A stretch of DNA of 64,000 nt from assembly GCA_964019415.1 (NCBI GenBank), contig OZ025876.1, positions 1 through 64,000 of the forward strand, written 5' to 3'. Position numbers and translations under genes: made by a program. The notes beneath the pieces were generated by a model. That model saw only the letters and a list, made by a program, of their open reading frames with translations, was not told the DNA's origin and did no database searches. The DNA is from Ianthella basta. Its lineage: Eukaryota; Porifera; Demospongiae; Verongiida; Ianthellidae. Positions 10,521-22,202 of the stretch are shown piece after piece (position 1 is the first letter of the stretch; each line of letters starts with the position of its first letter).

Positions 10521-13500
10521 ATGGCGTCCGAATCGTCCAATACGCCTTTGTCTCCGAGTGGGTCGACCGGTGGAGAGCTGTGGCGAAGCTTGGCCGCAGC
10601 CCAAACCGAAATAGGAGAGCTTCGTGCGCAAGTGAAGTCACTGTCGAGCAAAATCAAGGAACGGGACAAGAGCATTTCGGATTTGAAAGCTGAGAACGCC
10701 CGACTGAGGAGTGCTGGGGCATCACATGACGTGTCGGTCCGAGAAGGTCAGGAGGCAGAAGTGAAGAAGTCGTCGCTGTCGCCAGCTATGGGTGAAGAGT
10801 GAGTGGACGTATCAGCTGCCCTGGGGGTGTGCTGGCGTAAGGGGAACTGATTGTCACGGTTCACGCTTTTTGTACCTTGTACCATGTCACAGGATGGCGC
10901 TCGGGGAGGCGCCCGAGCCGGAGGGGGATGGAGCCGGCCGAAGGGTGCTCGTCTCCATCAGCGAGGAGGAGTCCTCCTCCCCGTGGAGAAGAAGGGTGAT
11001 GACTGCAGAGGACGTGAGTGCGACTCCAAAGGACAGCTCCTCCTTATTCCGATCGCGAGCCACCACGGTGTCTACGGAGAAGGTGTTCTCAGAACGCGCT
11101 AAACGCACCTCCAAGAACAGAGATCTGCTGCAGTTGCCTCCTTCGCCTCTCTCGCTGCCTCACCGGCCAAGGAAGCGGTCGTCCGTGAAGCATGGCCATG
11201 CTGTTTATCCGATTGCCAGTGACATGGAAGAGAAGTTGATGGGCAAGATCAAGGAGGAGATTGGCAGGCAGTATGGCGGGCTGAGCCGAGCCACTAAGGC
11301 AGCTGTCACCATCCAGCGGTGGTACCGAGCAGTCCACATGAAGAGACACTATCGCATGCTGCACAAGATGGCCACCCACCAGCCCAAGAAGCTGAGGCAG
11401 CGGACACAGTCGATGCGGCAGAGCAGGCGCTTCCGCAAGGGAGATGGGCCCAAGCAAACCATGCGGAAGCAGATGAGCATCCTGGATGACTTCCCCAACC
11501 TGAAGGAGGTTACTGAGAGGGTGGCCACACCTCGCTCAGCAAGGAAGCGTGATACCAAGGCAACCACCTTAACCCTCGTCACAGAGGAGCAGCGTGTGGA
11601 ATTCTCCCAGGCACAGCCGCACACACAGGCCAGCATACGAAAGGTGCAAGTGACACCGAATGTTCCCACAACAGACTCCATGGTAAGGGCCACAAATGAC
11701 GCCAGTGGATCCATGGAGGAGAGCCTGAGCATTCTGTCACAGCTGCGTCCTGGTGCAATATCTGAGTTTGAGGTGTTTGAGAGCGGTGCCTCTGAGCGCT
11801 CCCGGCGGGAGAGCGCCACAACTATGCGACGCAAGATGAACATTGGCATCAATTACTTCAATAGGCAAGCCTTTCACACACTCCCTGTCTCCACACCTCA
11901 CCACCACACATCTCCTTCACACCTCACCACCACACATCTCCTTCACACCTCACCACCACACATCTCCTTCACACCTCACCACCACACATCTCCTTCACAC
12001 CTCACCACCACACTACGTATGTGCACATGTGTTAGTGCTTGTGTCCTCAAATGCATCCAGGAAGCCATGGAAGGGCCTGGTGTATCTGGTACAGCGAAAG
12101 ATCTTGGAGGACTCGCCAGCTCACGTGGCCAACTTCCTGCTCAGCCGAGTGGACCTGAGCAAGGAGCGAATTGGAGAGTTCCTCAGCTACATCCAGCGAG
12201 ATTTCAACATGTCTGTCTTGGAGTGAGTATTGCGGTGTGTGTGTGTGTCCACTGACTGTCATTTTGTGTGTGTCACTGTCAGTATGTCGCAGTGTCACTG
12301 TCTATGTCACTGTGTGTCGCTGTATGTCAATATCCACAGTGAAATGGTTAACTCCATGAATTTTCAAAACAAGACAGTTGATGAAGCTCTGAGGATGTTC
12401 CAGTCCCATTTCCAAATTTCAGTAAGTACAATTTGAACTGAGTCCAGTTTCATGAAATGTTATGCACTGTTCACTGTTTGTGCTGTAGGGTGAAGCCCAG
12501 AAGATTGAAAAGATTGTGGAGGTGTGTCTGTGTGTGCAGTGTGTGTGGTAGTAGAGCAAGCTGACAGGTGGGAGAACATGCTTTCTTACTCCAGGCTTTC
12601 GCCACTGGTTACTACGACGCCAACCTTGACCTCGAAGTATTTGCCAACTCAGACACTGTGTTCATCCTCTCCTATGCTATGATGATGCTCAACACAGACC
12701 TGCACAACCCATGTGTGAAGAAGCACCTCACCAGGCCAGAGTGGATTTCAATGAACAGAGGTGAGCTAGGCAAATAGTGGTGGGTTGAGCAGGCTGTACT
12801 GCTCCCTTGTCCACCTGCAGGGATAGACAATGGAGAGGACCTCCCTACAGAGTTCCTAGTGGGGATCTATGAACGTATACAGAAGGTTAGTTAATCCTTG
12901 CTGTGTATGGGTGTGTGTTCACCCACCACCCTGCCCCTCACAGAATGCTTTCATGACTGCTCGGGACCACACCCACGACCTTGACGCCCTTGAAAAGAGC
13001 ATTGCCGGCTGCCCTGTGAGTGTCTCACCCCTGTCCCTTCCCCTGCCCCTCCCTTTGCACACTGCACTCAGGCTCTGTTCACCTGGTCATGTGTGTCTGC
13101 TTGCAGCCAATTGTCCTGACATACCGCCAACTGCTGTTCAAGTGTAAAGTAGATGAAGTGGAGGAGGACAGGCTCAAGAGCCACCCACGCTTCATCTTTG
13201 TCTTCAACGACATTCTCGTAGTGACCAAGCCCCGGCGGCAGGACCTCTACCAGTACCGCACACAGATCCCTCTCCTCGGAGCCATTATCCTCAAGTTTGA
13301 GACCAGCGGTAAGCCTGCTTATGTCAGGGTAGGATAGTGTACCCCTGCCTATGTCTGTCTGTCTGTCCGTCCTGCACAGGGCACCGCTTTGGCGTAGATG
13401 TGCACTGCTCCATCACTAGCCGACCACTGTTCATGTGCAGTTGTGACAGTGAACACACACGGACCAAGCTTGTCAAGCATCTCCAGGATGCTGTGGCAGA

Positions 13501-14156
13501 GGTGGGTGTGTGGGTGGGGCTGGAGAGGTCACAGGGTAGCCAGCGCATCCTACTCACTGTGTGCAGGTGGATGAAATAGAGCGTGAGAGAATAGCAGCCA
13601 GGGAGGCTGGTGGGCGGTATTCTCCTGGTAACCTCAGTGCCATGGAGGCCCCGGAGTTCTCAACAAAGTCAGCAGACGAGTTCCAAAGTGGTGCGTTGAA
13701 CTTGGCTGCATGTGGTGGGTGAGCAGCAGCACCTGGTAATGGCGTGTGCGATATTTCTGCTGTGCAGGCAAAATGATGCGGTCAGGGAGTGTCCCTGATG
13801 ACATATTCACCTCTGTGAGTGACTCTCAGCTGAATGGTGTGGATGTTGTGGATGAGCCTGTGCTGGTGGTGCCTCCGTCCCCAACTAGTTCTCCACAGCC
13901 AGCCAACAGCAATGGCATTGCATGCTCAATCCCTCCCCCCGAGGGCGAGCTGGATTGTACCCACTCAGCATGCTCATCACCTGTCGAGCACTTGTCAGAA
14001 TCTGTGGATGAGGGCAGGGCTAGGACACTAGGTCGTGTGGACCAGTCACCCGTCAAGCATGCCCGCAGCCACTCGGGGGCATCCACATTCAAGGTGCGTA
14101 ACTGGTTTCGTAGGAAGAAAGTGGACAAGACAGTTTCGACTCCCCATGGACACTGA
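10521..14156 (+). CDS. IQSEC: IQSEC-type Arf guanine-nucleotide exchange factor
   Basis: Twelve exons join in frame: 10521-10798, 10893-11864, 12061-12222, 12340-12421, 12489-12521, 12595-12760, 12821-12885, 12944-13015, 13107-13308, 13380-13501, 13567-13690 and 13768-14156, giving 888 residues. Order: an N-terminal coiled coil (IGELRAQVKSLSSKIKERDK), an IQ motif (AAVTIQRWYRAVHMKRHYRM), a Sec7 domain from about residue 410 (RKPWKGLVYLVQR, FLLSRVDLSKERIGEFL, then VFILSYAMMMLNTDLHNPCV), and a PH domain (SHPRFIFVFNDILVVTKP). IQSEC proteins activate Arf6/Arf1 for membrane traffic and actin control. The Sec7 catalytic glutamate region matches the IQSEC pattern (SKERIGEFL). Intron 2 is GC-AG. The C-terminal tail is Ser/Pro-rich and ends RRKKVDKTVSTPHGH. 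The paralogue number cannot be assigned. Confidence 0.9.
11880..12015 (+). repeat. 26-bp repeat in IQSEC intron 2
   Basis: About five tandem copies of CACCTCACCACCACACATCT plus CCTTCA within the GC-AG intron. Pyrimidine-rich on the sense strand. The open frames through it (histidine/serine-rich) are intronic artefacts. Confidence 0.85.
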
Positions 14157-14694
14157 ATATACACACACTGAACACACATACTGAACACACATGTACACGG
14201 GTGAATTTTAGCATTTTATTCATTTGTATGCAGTTATAGTTCATTTCACTATGTACTTTTACATTCCGTAACACATTTTTGTACACATGCCATTATAGAG
14301 AATAATTAGTCTATTGTTGAACAATTTGTAGATTTGCTCAAAACTTGTTATTTTTGTGTGAAAGCATCTATTACAAAAGTGAACTGTAGTAGAGTCAGCT
14401 TGAGAGCATCTCGGACTTCTCTTGAGTCACATGACACACATGTGACCAGCGTAGGATACAGTTTGCACACCTGTGCCCACACTTCAGGCACTGCACCTCC
14501 GAATGGTGTGGAGTGTGGGAGGAGACATATCCAAGGGGTGAAGAGTCAGAGAGGAGCCGCATATCCAAGGAATGGGGAGTGGGGGAGGAGGCGCACGTAC
14601 AAGGGGTGGGAAGCGGGGGAGGAAGCACACATCCAAGGGGCGGGAGTGGGGGAGAAGACACAATACAATTACTTCCCTCCTGACATGCACAGCA
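14157..14694. other. Convergent intergenic region with short repeats
   Basis: The 3' flanks of IQSEC (+) and MON2 (-). AT-rich just after the IQSEC stop, then at 14505-14665 four degenerate copies of a unit of roughly 40 bases (GTGGGGGAGGAG...ATCCAAGGGG). No gene seen. Confidence 0.6.
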
Positions 14695-15813
14695 CTAGTG
14701 CCCACCTCTGTCTTGGCGCTGCTGCAGAGCAGTCACAAGAGACACGATGGAGTGCAGGGTAGTGAGCACGTCCGTCAGCCTCGCACGGGGGAGAGGTACA
14801 CCCCTGCTCACAGCCTCCTCTTGAGAGAATAACTCCAGTGATTCCCTGCAGTGATTCACCCAGTGCTCGAGGACTGCAGCAGAGCTGCTAGCACCTACCC
14901 AGGGCAGGGAAGGGAGAGGAGAGTGCATCAAAGATGGTTTGGGCAGTGGGAAGTAAGATTCAGGCACACCTCTGTTGCGTGTTGTGGCCACTGAAAGTTG
15001 CAATAGAGCATTGAAGCAGTGCTGAGAGAAGCTTTCTCGAAACCAGTCTCCATCACCACCACCTGTGTACACAGTGGCTTCAGTTAGAACCGACACAGAC
15101 AACACGCAGACAATACACAGACAACACAGACAACACACAGACAACACACAAACAACACACAGACAACACACAGACAACACACAGACAATACACAGACAAC
15201 ACACAGACAATACACAGACAACACACAGACAACACACAGACAACACACAAACAACACACAGACAACACACAGACAACACACAAACAACACACAGACAACA
15301 CACAAACAACACACAGACAACACACAAACAACACACAGATTAATGTACTTTTCAAAGGATCCCTGACAATGTGCGTAGAACCCTGTGACAAAATCTCAGA
15401 CAATTCTTGAACCACACCCCCAGGCCCCTCCTCTGCCACCACGGGTACAAGGTGTGTCTGGATGGCCTGCACCAACTGAAAACAGACAGCCAACCAGCAT
15501 CAATCACATACAGGGCCCCGCCCCGCCCCCCACCCACAGACACACCTCCACATCCATCCTTTCCACATCTGCAGCAGGAGTGCGCGGGTCACTCTTGCTA
15601 GATGTGAGATATTCCCGTAACGTGCCCATCAGCTGCTGCCAAGCCTTGTCGGCCACACCTCCTGGAGAGTGCTGCCCCGCCCACCTAGTGAGCTCCACTA
15701 GGATGCTGTGGCAATCCTTCCACACAGCCACCTCCTGGAGCCAGAGCCGCGAGCACAACAGCGGACGCAGGACCTGCACACAAAGCCAGATAAGACACAC
15801 ACTGCCCTTACCA

Positions 15814-15850
<37 letters not shown>

Positions 15851-18800
15851 TCACTCACACAGGGTAGGTCAACGCACACTTACCACTAGAAACTTCTCAA
15901 GCAACTGACTGCTGGTCATGTGACTGCCATGTGACTCAAATAAGTGGACAGTATGGACAAGAGCTGACTTCACAAAAGGCCCAAAGTGGTGGCATGAGCT
16001 GACTTCAGAAGTCTCAGAAGTAGCCAATCGAATGAGTTCTAGCAGTGTTTCCATGACAACACCTCCAACCTCCCCCTGTTCTGACACTGGAAAGTCTTTC
16101 CGGACTTGCTCCAGTGGGAGGGGTTTATGTAGCCCCCGCTCTACGCTATCCACATGTGCCAGCTTGAGGCAGGTGGTGGAGTCACAGTACAGGGACACCA
16201 AGCAGAGGAGGGAGACGTGCTGCAGTGCTGAGAGGGCTTCACTGGAGGGAGAGGGACAAAGGAAGGGGGAGGTGTCCTTGGGCACAGGGACCACCAGGGC
16301 TGCCATGAGGGCTCTCCGCAGCTCCTCCACATGACTCTTCTTCCAGCTCCCATGCAGCCTAGCACTGAGAGGCAGGAACACCAGGAGGTATTCCACCAGG
16401 ACATTCTGGGGGGTTTGGCTGCCACCACTGCAGCCCGACAGACCAGTGGGTGTGGCCAGGTCACGCCACACCTCCCAAAGTCGGCCCCAGATGGCTGGGT
16501 CTTCTGTTCCACCATCTTCTGGTCGCACCATCAGTAGGTCTCTGATGCTCTTCAGCACTGCCAAGAGGACCTGGGGAGATAGAGGTGAGAGTGGAGGTGG
16601 ACACAGTGACACTAGTGTGGGAGGGGCTGGCACATCCACCCCGGGCCCCTTACCTCTTCATAGGGGCTCTGTGCATATGTGGCCAGCACACTGCAGTACT
16701 TGGACCATATGCGCCCAAATGCCTCCAGGGAGCTGAGTAGTAGCCACCTCGACTGGAACAAGCGACTCACACCACTCAGTGTGAGAACCTTCGGGGAGGA
16801 GAGGAGGGGGAGTGGTCAGGTTGCTACACTCACTTTTGTTAAGGCATCACCTGGGACTCCGCCCACTGCTTCTGAGCGGTGTTGCGTGTGTGGTGGATGA
16901 GGAAAGTGGCGTGCAGATCGAGAGTAGAGGCAGACTGAGTCCTCTCTCTGACCAGCTCCAGCAGTGGAAACAGGACCTGGGAGAAAGCAAGGAGGGCAGG
17001 AAAGATGGCTGACAGGCCAAAGCTGCTGTGTGTCCCTCCCTGCAGGATGTACTCACCATCCACAGTACAACACCCCAAGACTGGTCCTCCAGCACTGTGC
17101 CATGGGCTGTGACAGTGGAGAAGAGAGTCTGTGAGGCACTCTTCCTGACGGCTGCCCTGGGGTCGGCACAGAGGTCGCTAAGACAGGCAAACAGTAGCAA
17201 CCATAGACGGTTGGCAAGCTGAGGAGCGGGGCTTTGACCAGACTTGAGAAAGGGGGAGAGAATGGGAGGGGTTGCTACATTTGGTATCTTAGCAACAACA
17301 TCACTGGGCAGCGGAGACATCTTGCTGCTGCCCTTGTGGGGTGACACGGCCATTGCCACCTTGCTGTGGAAGAGGTGGTCTGCCACTGTCCAGAGGAGCC
17401 CCACGGCCGTCAGACTGATGTTGATGTCCACCTGCTGCAGCGCAAATTTAGTTGTCACGACAATGCAGAGCGGCACCTCGGAGGTGGGCAGTGCAGGGAG
17501 GTAGTCTGAAATGATCAGCTGCAGTGCTTGGAACCCTCTTCGCACCAGCTGCTCACTGCACAGCAGAGGGCACACAGGGTCAGCAACCAAACTGAGTATG
17601 TACATTACACCAGGGTCCTCCCACACCTCCTCCCACACCTCCCTCACACCCTCCTCCCACACCTCCCTCACACCTCCTCCCACCCTCCCCCCACACCTCC
17701 CTCACACTTCCTCCCACACCTCCCTCCACACACCTCCTCAAACCTCTCCCCACGCCTCCCCCCACACCTCCCTCACACCTCCTCTCACACCTCCCGCACA
17801 CCACACTTCTCATTCACACAGGACTGACCTCGTGGAGTTTGCTACATCACAAATTATTCCAAGGACTTCATTCCAATTGCTGCCCACCCTCTCCCCACAT
17901 GAATGCAGAATGTCCGTCAGACTGCCCAGTTGGATGATGCGAACATCCTCAAATGATGAGCACTGCAGACCTGACAGCAGTTGAAGGAACTTCTTCGTCT
18001 GCGATGGCTCGTTGCCATGGGCACCACTCAGAAGACCCGTTTTGGTCACCATGACAACAGCATTGCAGCAGTACATCCTAACATCTTTATTGGTGGACTC
18101 TGTGCTCTGCCATAGGGAGGAAGCAAGTGGGCATGACCCAGGACAAGCGCTGCACCAAGCACAGGGACTCACCCTCATGAAGTGTGCAATAACTTTGTCC
18201 AAGATGAGCTCCAATCGAGAGAAGTTGGCGAGGGTCACCTCCAGCAGCTTGGCCTCGGAGAACATGCAAGGAATCTGAAAGAGAAGGAGGACTGTGGAGG
18301 AGGAGCCACAGGAGCCAAGCCAATGCACAGGAAATTACCCCTGTTGTTCCATTAGTGTCCTCATTGTCCTTAGACACTTGTTCCAGAGCATTAATGAGCT
18401 CACAAAGAGCAGCACCTGAAAAGTGTCTGCAAAAACCACAAACAGTCAGTAAACACTGCACAGATGTGTAGGCGTGAGGTGTGGATGTCGGGTGTGGTTT
18501 GGGTGTGGCGTGTGCTCTCGGCTTACTGTGAACTCTCAAACAGATTGGAGAGGAGGTCACAAAGCATGCTCAGAGCAGACTTCTTCCCCGGACTGGAGGG
18601 CAGGGCCTGCAGCAGTGACAGACTCAGCAACATGATGCTACACCCTCCCCTCACCACACAGGGAGAACCCACCATAGCAGAGGTATCAAGGGCCCTCCGG
18701 ACAGGCAACAAGGCACCGTTTGCTTGCGGCTGAAGGCCAAGGACATGTGTTAAGTGGTGCAAGGTCTGTAGCAATATCCGCCAGCCCCGCCCAAGGTCCT

Positions 18801-21752
18801 CTGCATAGCACTGGGCCAGGTTCACCAGAGACCGGATGCACTGTAGCCGATTCGATGTCAGCTATTGTGGGCAGGGCAGAAGGAAGGGCACTCAATGGAC
18901 ACTGACTGCATGCTGACCAGACACACTTACCTCCACTGCCTCTCCAGGGGAAGTCCCTGAGTGAGGAGTGGTGGCAGGCTTGGAAGTTCGCGGCTTCACT
19001 CCCGCCTCTCCTTCAGTCAAGGCCTGATTGTAGTGGGCATCATCCCAGACCACACCCACCCGGCCTAGATGGCCCTGTCTGTCTCTGGTCTTTGCTGATG
19101 AGTCACCAAACACATATGTGAAACCTGGACAAGTCAAGGCAATGCTTTAGCTCCCCTTAGCCCGTCACAGAGGGACCTGGTGGAAGTACACACAGACACA
19201 CACACACCTTGATCAGCAGTTGGAGAATCTGTTGCAGCCATGACGGCTGCCGCAGTTGTGGCAGGTCGAGTGACCAAGGTCATGGCATACTGGGCCGGGA
19301 GGGCGGCTTTGCAGAGAGAGGTGAGGAAGGCATCGCGAGGAGCTATCATGCCACACCGGCCACAGAGGTGGATGTAGCTGAGGTGGGCCTTGAGCATGTT
19401 CTCCCTCAGCATCTCGTCACCGCATGCTTCCAAGAGCAGAGACAGAGCTGCCAGCACACCCGACCAGGAGCTGTGCAGGAGGGTCTCTCTGAGAGCGTCT
19501 GGGAGGGGGAAGGGGGCAGCGACTTGTCTTCATGAATGATTCGGGTGTATCAAAGCAGGCACAGAGCACACACCTTTCTCAGAAGAAGGGGGCGTGGTGG
19601 GGGAGGAGGGGACAGACTCTCCTCCTGACAGACGAACAATACTGTTAATGAGATTCATTAGGGCATCCACAGCCATCGCTAGTGGGTATCCTTCGTGTGT
19701 GGGCGTAGCCTCTGACCTGTCCACTGCCTCCATCCTGGGAGCAGTGAGGAGGTCAGGAATACTCTTCCAAGCCCCACCCCTGCCACTGCCCTCACTAACT
19801 CACATGTGAGGCTTGTTGGAGGTGGAGGGAGGAAGGTGGTAGACTGGAACAGTGACATTGCGGACAGTGTAGTAGGCCGGGACTTCCTCATCAGGACCTG
19901 GTCCCACCCCCTGCTGGCTCTGTAGTTGTGGACTGACAAAACAGTTCTGGATGAACCCTCCCAAGGCATCAACCAGCTCTGCAAGGACACGGCTGGAGGG
20001 CTCCTGCATGTCGTAGTGCTGGCAGAAACCCCTATAGGGAGGGCACACAGCACAGGGGGTCACATGACAGTCACATGACCTACAACCCAGGTGGCTTCCT
20101 GTCAGTCTGCCTCGGTCATTTAGTGGAGCCTCAGTGACTCACTGGATTAGAGCCTCATCTCTGGCCAGTAAGTTGACTGCTTCCACTGCTAGTATCTGCT
20201 GCCACAGCGGCTTCTCGGCCTCCATAAACTTCACCAGTAAAGTGAGAAAAATCTCACACTCAGTCACCTGCATACACATATAATATACCAATAGACACAC
20301 ACACACACACACACACGCACACTACAGACTCCATGGCTCCTTTCAAGCCACCCTCACCAAAGTTGAGAAGAACTGCGACACAAGCACTGATACAATCCTC
20401 ACGAGTCTCACAAACACAGCAAAATGGGGTTTGTCGGCGCTGGGAGGGGGGATAGTGCCTGAGAGGTCCTTTGTCTTAGTCGTGGGAGAGAACAGCTTGA
20501 TGACCAGTGGACACACACGCTCCTTCACCAAACCACCAAATTCTGGACGCTACACACAAGAAAAGCAACTTTCTTATGCCCCACTTTGTCCCACCCCCTT
20601 GCCACACCCCTCTACCCAGCAGACCTTCAGGAATAGTGGTGCATAGTTCTTCAGTGATGACTCAATGAGCTCCAGACCCAGAAGCCTGCCAAGTTTGGGT
20701 GTCTGTGGCAACCACATGGCCTTGTCACCATTGGTCACAAGGCAGATGTCCTGGAAGAGGCTGAAGGCATCCACTATGGGCTGTGGGGCAGGCACGGTCT
20801 CTGAGGGCAAGGAGCAGAGCCAGTTGGAGGCCAGCCCAGCACATCTTTACCTAATGCGTGCATAGCTCACTGTCATCCATTGTCTTCCCTGCCCGCTCGA
20901 ATGCTGAAGAGACCATCTGGCTGACTGCAGCCGAGGCAGTGTGACTCAGAGTTGGGTTGCGGCTCTCACGCAGAGTAACGGCCAGCAAGAACGCTTTTCC
21001 CAGGACCCGCCCACTTACCACATCTGGTACGCTCACCAGCAGCAGTAGGGTCTGCACCACACGGACCTCCTCCACACCCGCAACCAAGAGATTACGTAAT
21101 GTCCCAATGACACTCTCTGCTGAGTCCTACAGAGTGAAGCGCAACAATGACCCACCATCACAAGCAGTGGCTCTTTCTGGTGTGTGTGTGGTAGATAATT
21201 CCCATCATGCCAGGTCCACCGCTACCCAGCGCCCTCTCAAGGAGACACGTCACACCGACTGCCATGGCACTCCAGCTAACCTTTGGAAGGAGGTTACTCT
21301 TCACCAGTCGCTGCAACGATCCCAGTGCCAGCTCCACCACTCGCGGCTGCTTACAGTCACAGCAGTACAGCAGAGACGGGACCAACTGGTCCGAGTTACG
21401 TAGAGCTGCAAAAAGGAATTACCAAGACGGCCGCGTCGTCAAAGGCACATGGAACGGGATGGTGCCGTCCAAGAAGCACTACCTTCAGTTAAGGTCCTAC
21501 GGTCGTTGGACACCTTCCGTAGGTGCATCAGACACCGTTCGGCCGCCTGCATGTACAGTGAGGTCCACTCATAGATGCCAGTCGATGTCAAGTCGAAGCG
21601 CATACACAAGCACAACCATACGCCCACAGCCTCACCTCCCGAACATCGGGGTGCTTCTTCCTTGCCTCATTCGATATTAGCCTCAGATCGTTGCTCAAGT
21701 CTTGCTGTAGCCCCTCAGGAGACGATGGAGGCCGTCTTCCCCCGGCAGCCAT
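14695..21752 (-). CDS. MON2: MON2 homologue (Golgi-endosome traffic scaffold)
   Basis: A minus-strand gene of about 25 exons. It starts at 21752 (MAAGGRRPP...[19 protein letters not shown], matching the MON2 N-terminal DCB helix) and ends with TAG at 14695. Diagnostic exons include 20343-20550 ([16 protein letters not shown], nearly identical to vertebrate MON2), 20574-20810 ([16 protein letters not shown]...[13 protein letters not shown]) and 20870-21125. The protein is an all-helical DCB/HUS/HDS-type repeat scaffold, related to BIG/GBF Arf GEFs but without a Sec7 domain. It works with Dopey and the flippase Neo1/ATP9A in endosome-to-Golgi recycling. C-terminal exons (14695-15060, 15870-16560, 16850-17600) are less conserved but keep the helical-repeat character and good splice sites. 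Individual exon edges in the C-terminal half are approximate. Confidence 0.88.
15096..15340. repeat. 11-bp CAGACAACACA tandem repeat
   Basis: About 22 copies of an 11-base unit, CAGACAACACA, with CAAACAACACA variants, in a MON2 intron. Cys/Val-rich frames on the minus strand are artefacts. Confidence 0.9.
17608..17815. repeat. CTCCCACACCTCC repeats in a MON2 intron
   Basis: Degenerate CTCCCACACCTCCCTCACAC units, purine-rich on the MON2 sense strand (GGGAGGTGTGAGG). They start next to the exon that ends near 17600. Confidence 0.8.
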
Positions 21753-21866
21753 TTTACAACATTGCACAATAACTTGTGATGTTGCACAACGATAAGTAAT
21801 TATTCATCAACCCATTTAATTAGATTTCCCATGGTAGCTATGTAAACGCAACGATAGGCTAGTTTA

Positions 21867-22041
21867 CAGCGGATTTATGCAACCTTGCAACAGTTCCCAT
21901 ACCTGGGTAGTCGTTACTTAGGATACAAACAGGATGACATACAATAGGTGTGTACAGTACCAGTCCATATCCTAGGTATCCTAGGTAACGACTGCCCATG
22001 GTGTGGGAACTGTTGCAAGGTTGGGTTGCAGAAATCCGCTG
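21867..22041. mobile_element. Tc1/mariner-like MITE (foldback element)
   Basis: A 175-base element whose two halves are inverted copies. It begins CAGCGGATTTATGCAACC and ends GGTTGCAGAAATCCGCTG; the internal CCTTGCAACAGTTCCCA and its complement are also present on both sides, so the element folds almost end to end. It is flanked by TA on both sides, the Tc1/mariner target duplication. It has no coding capacity. It lies between the MON2 start and the TMEM161 stop, and the flanking 21753-22202 shows nothing else. Confidence 0.88.
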
Positions 22042-22202
22042 TAGCACGTCATTGACAACGTGAACATGAACTTTTGACAATTGCAGTAGATGCACTAATG
22101 GATTCCACTCCAACTGTGCTACAGAAGAGCCAGCCCATCATCATCTGTTGCAATTGGAGCAGGAAACAGATTGTGAAACAGGTCAACAATACAGGGAGTC
22201 CA

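Noticed and set aside
10287-10802. A continuous 171-residue frame joining the end of PRPF18 to the start of IQSEC
   Set aside because: It reads PRPF18's last exon out of frame; the correct frame stops at 10467 and IQSEC starts cleanly at 10521.
15080-15493. Cys/Val-rich frames (repeated CCLCVV)
   Set aside because: Translation of the 11-base CAGACAACACA repeat in a MON2 intron.
21207-21680. Plus-strand frame of 157 residues
   Set aside because: It lies antisense to well-supported MON2 exons with correct splice sites.
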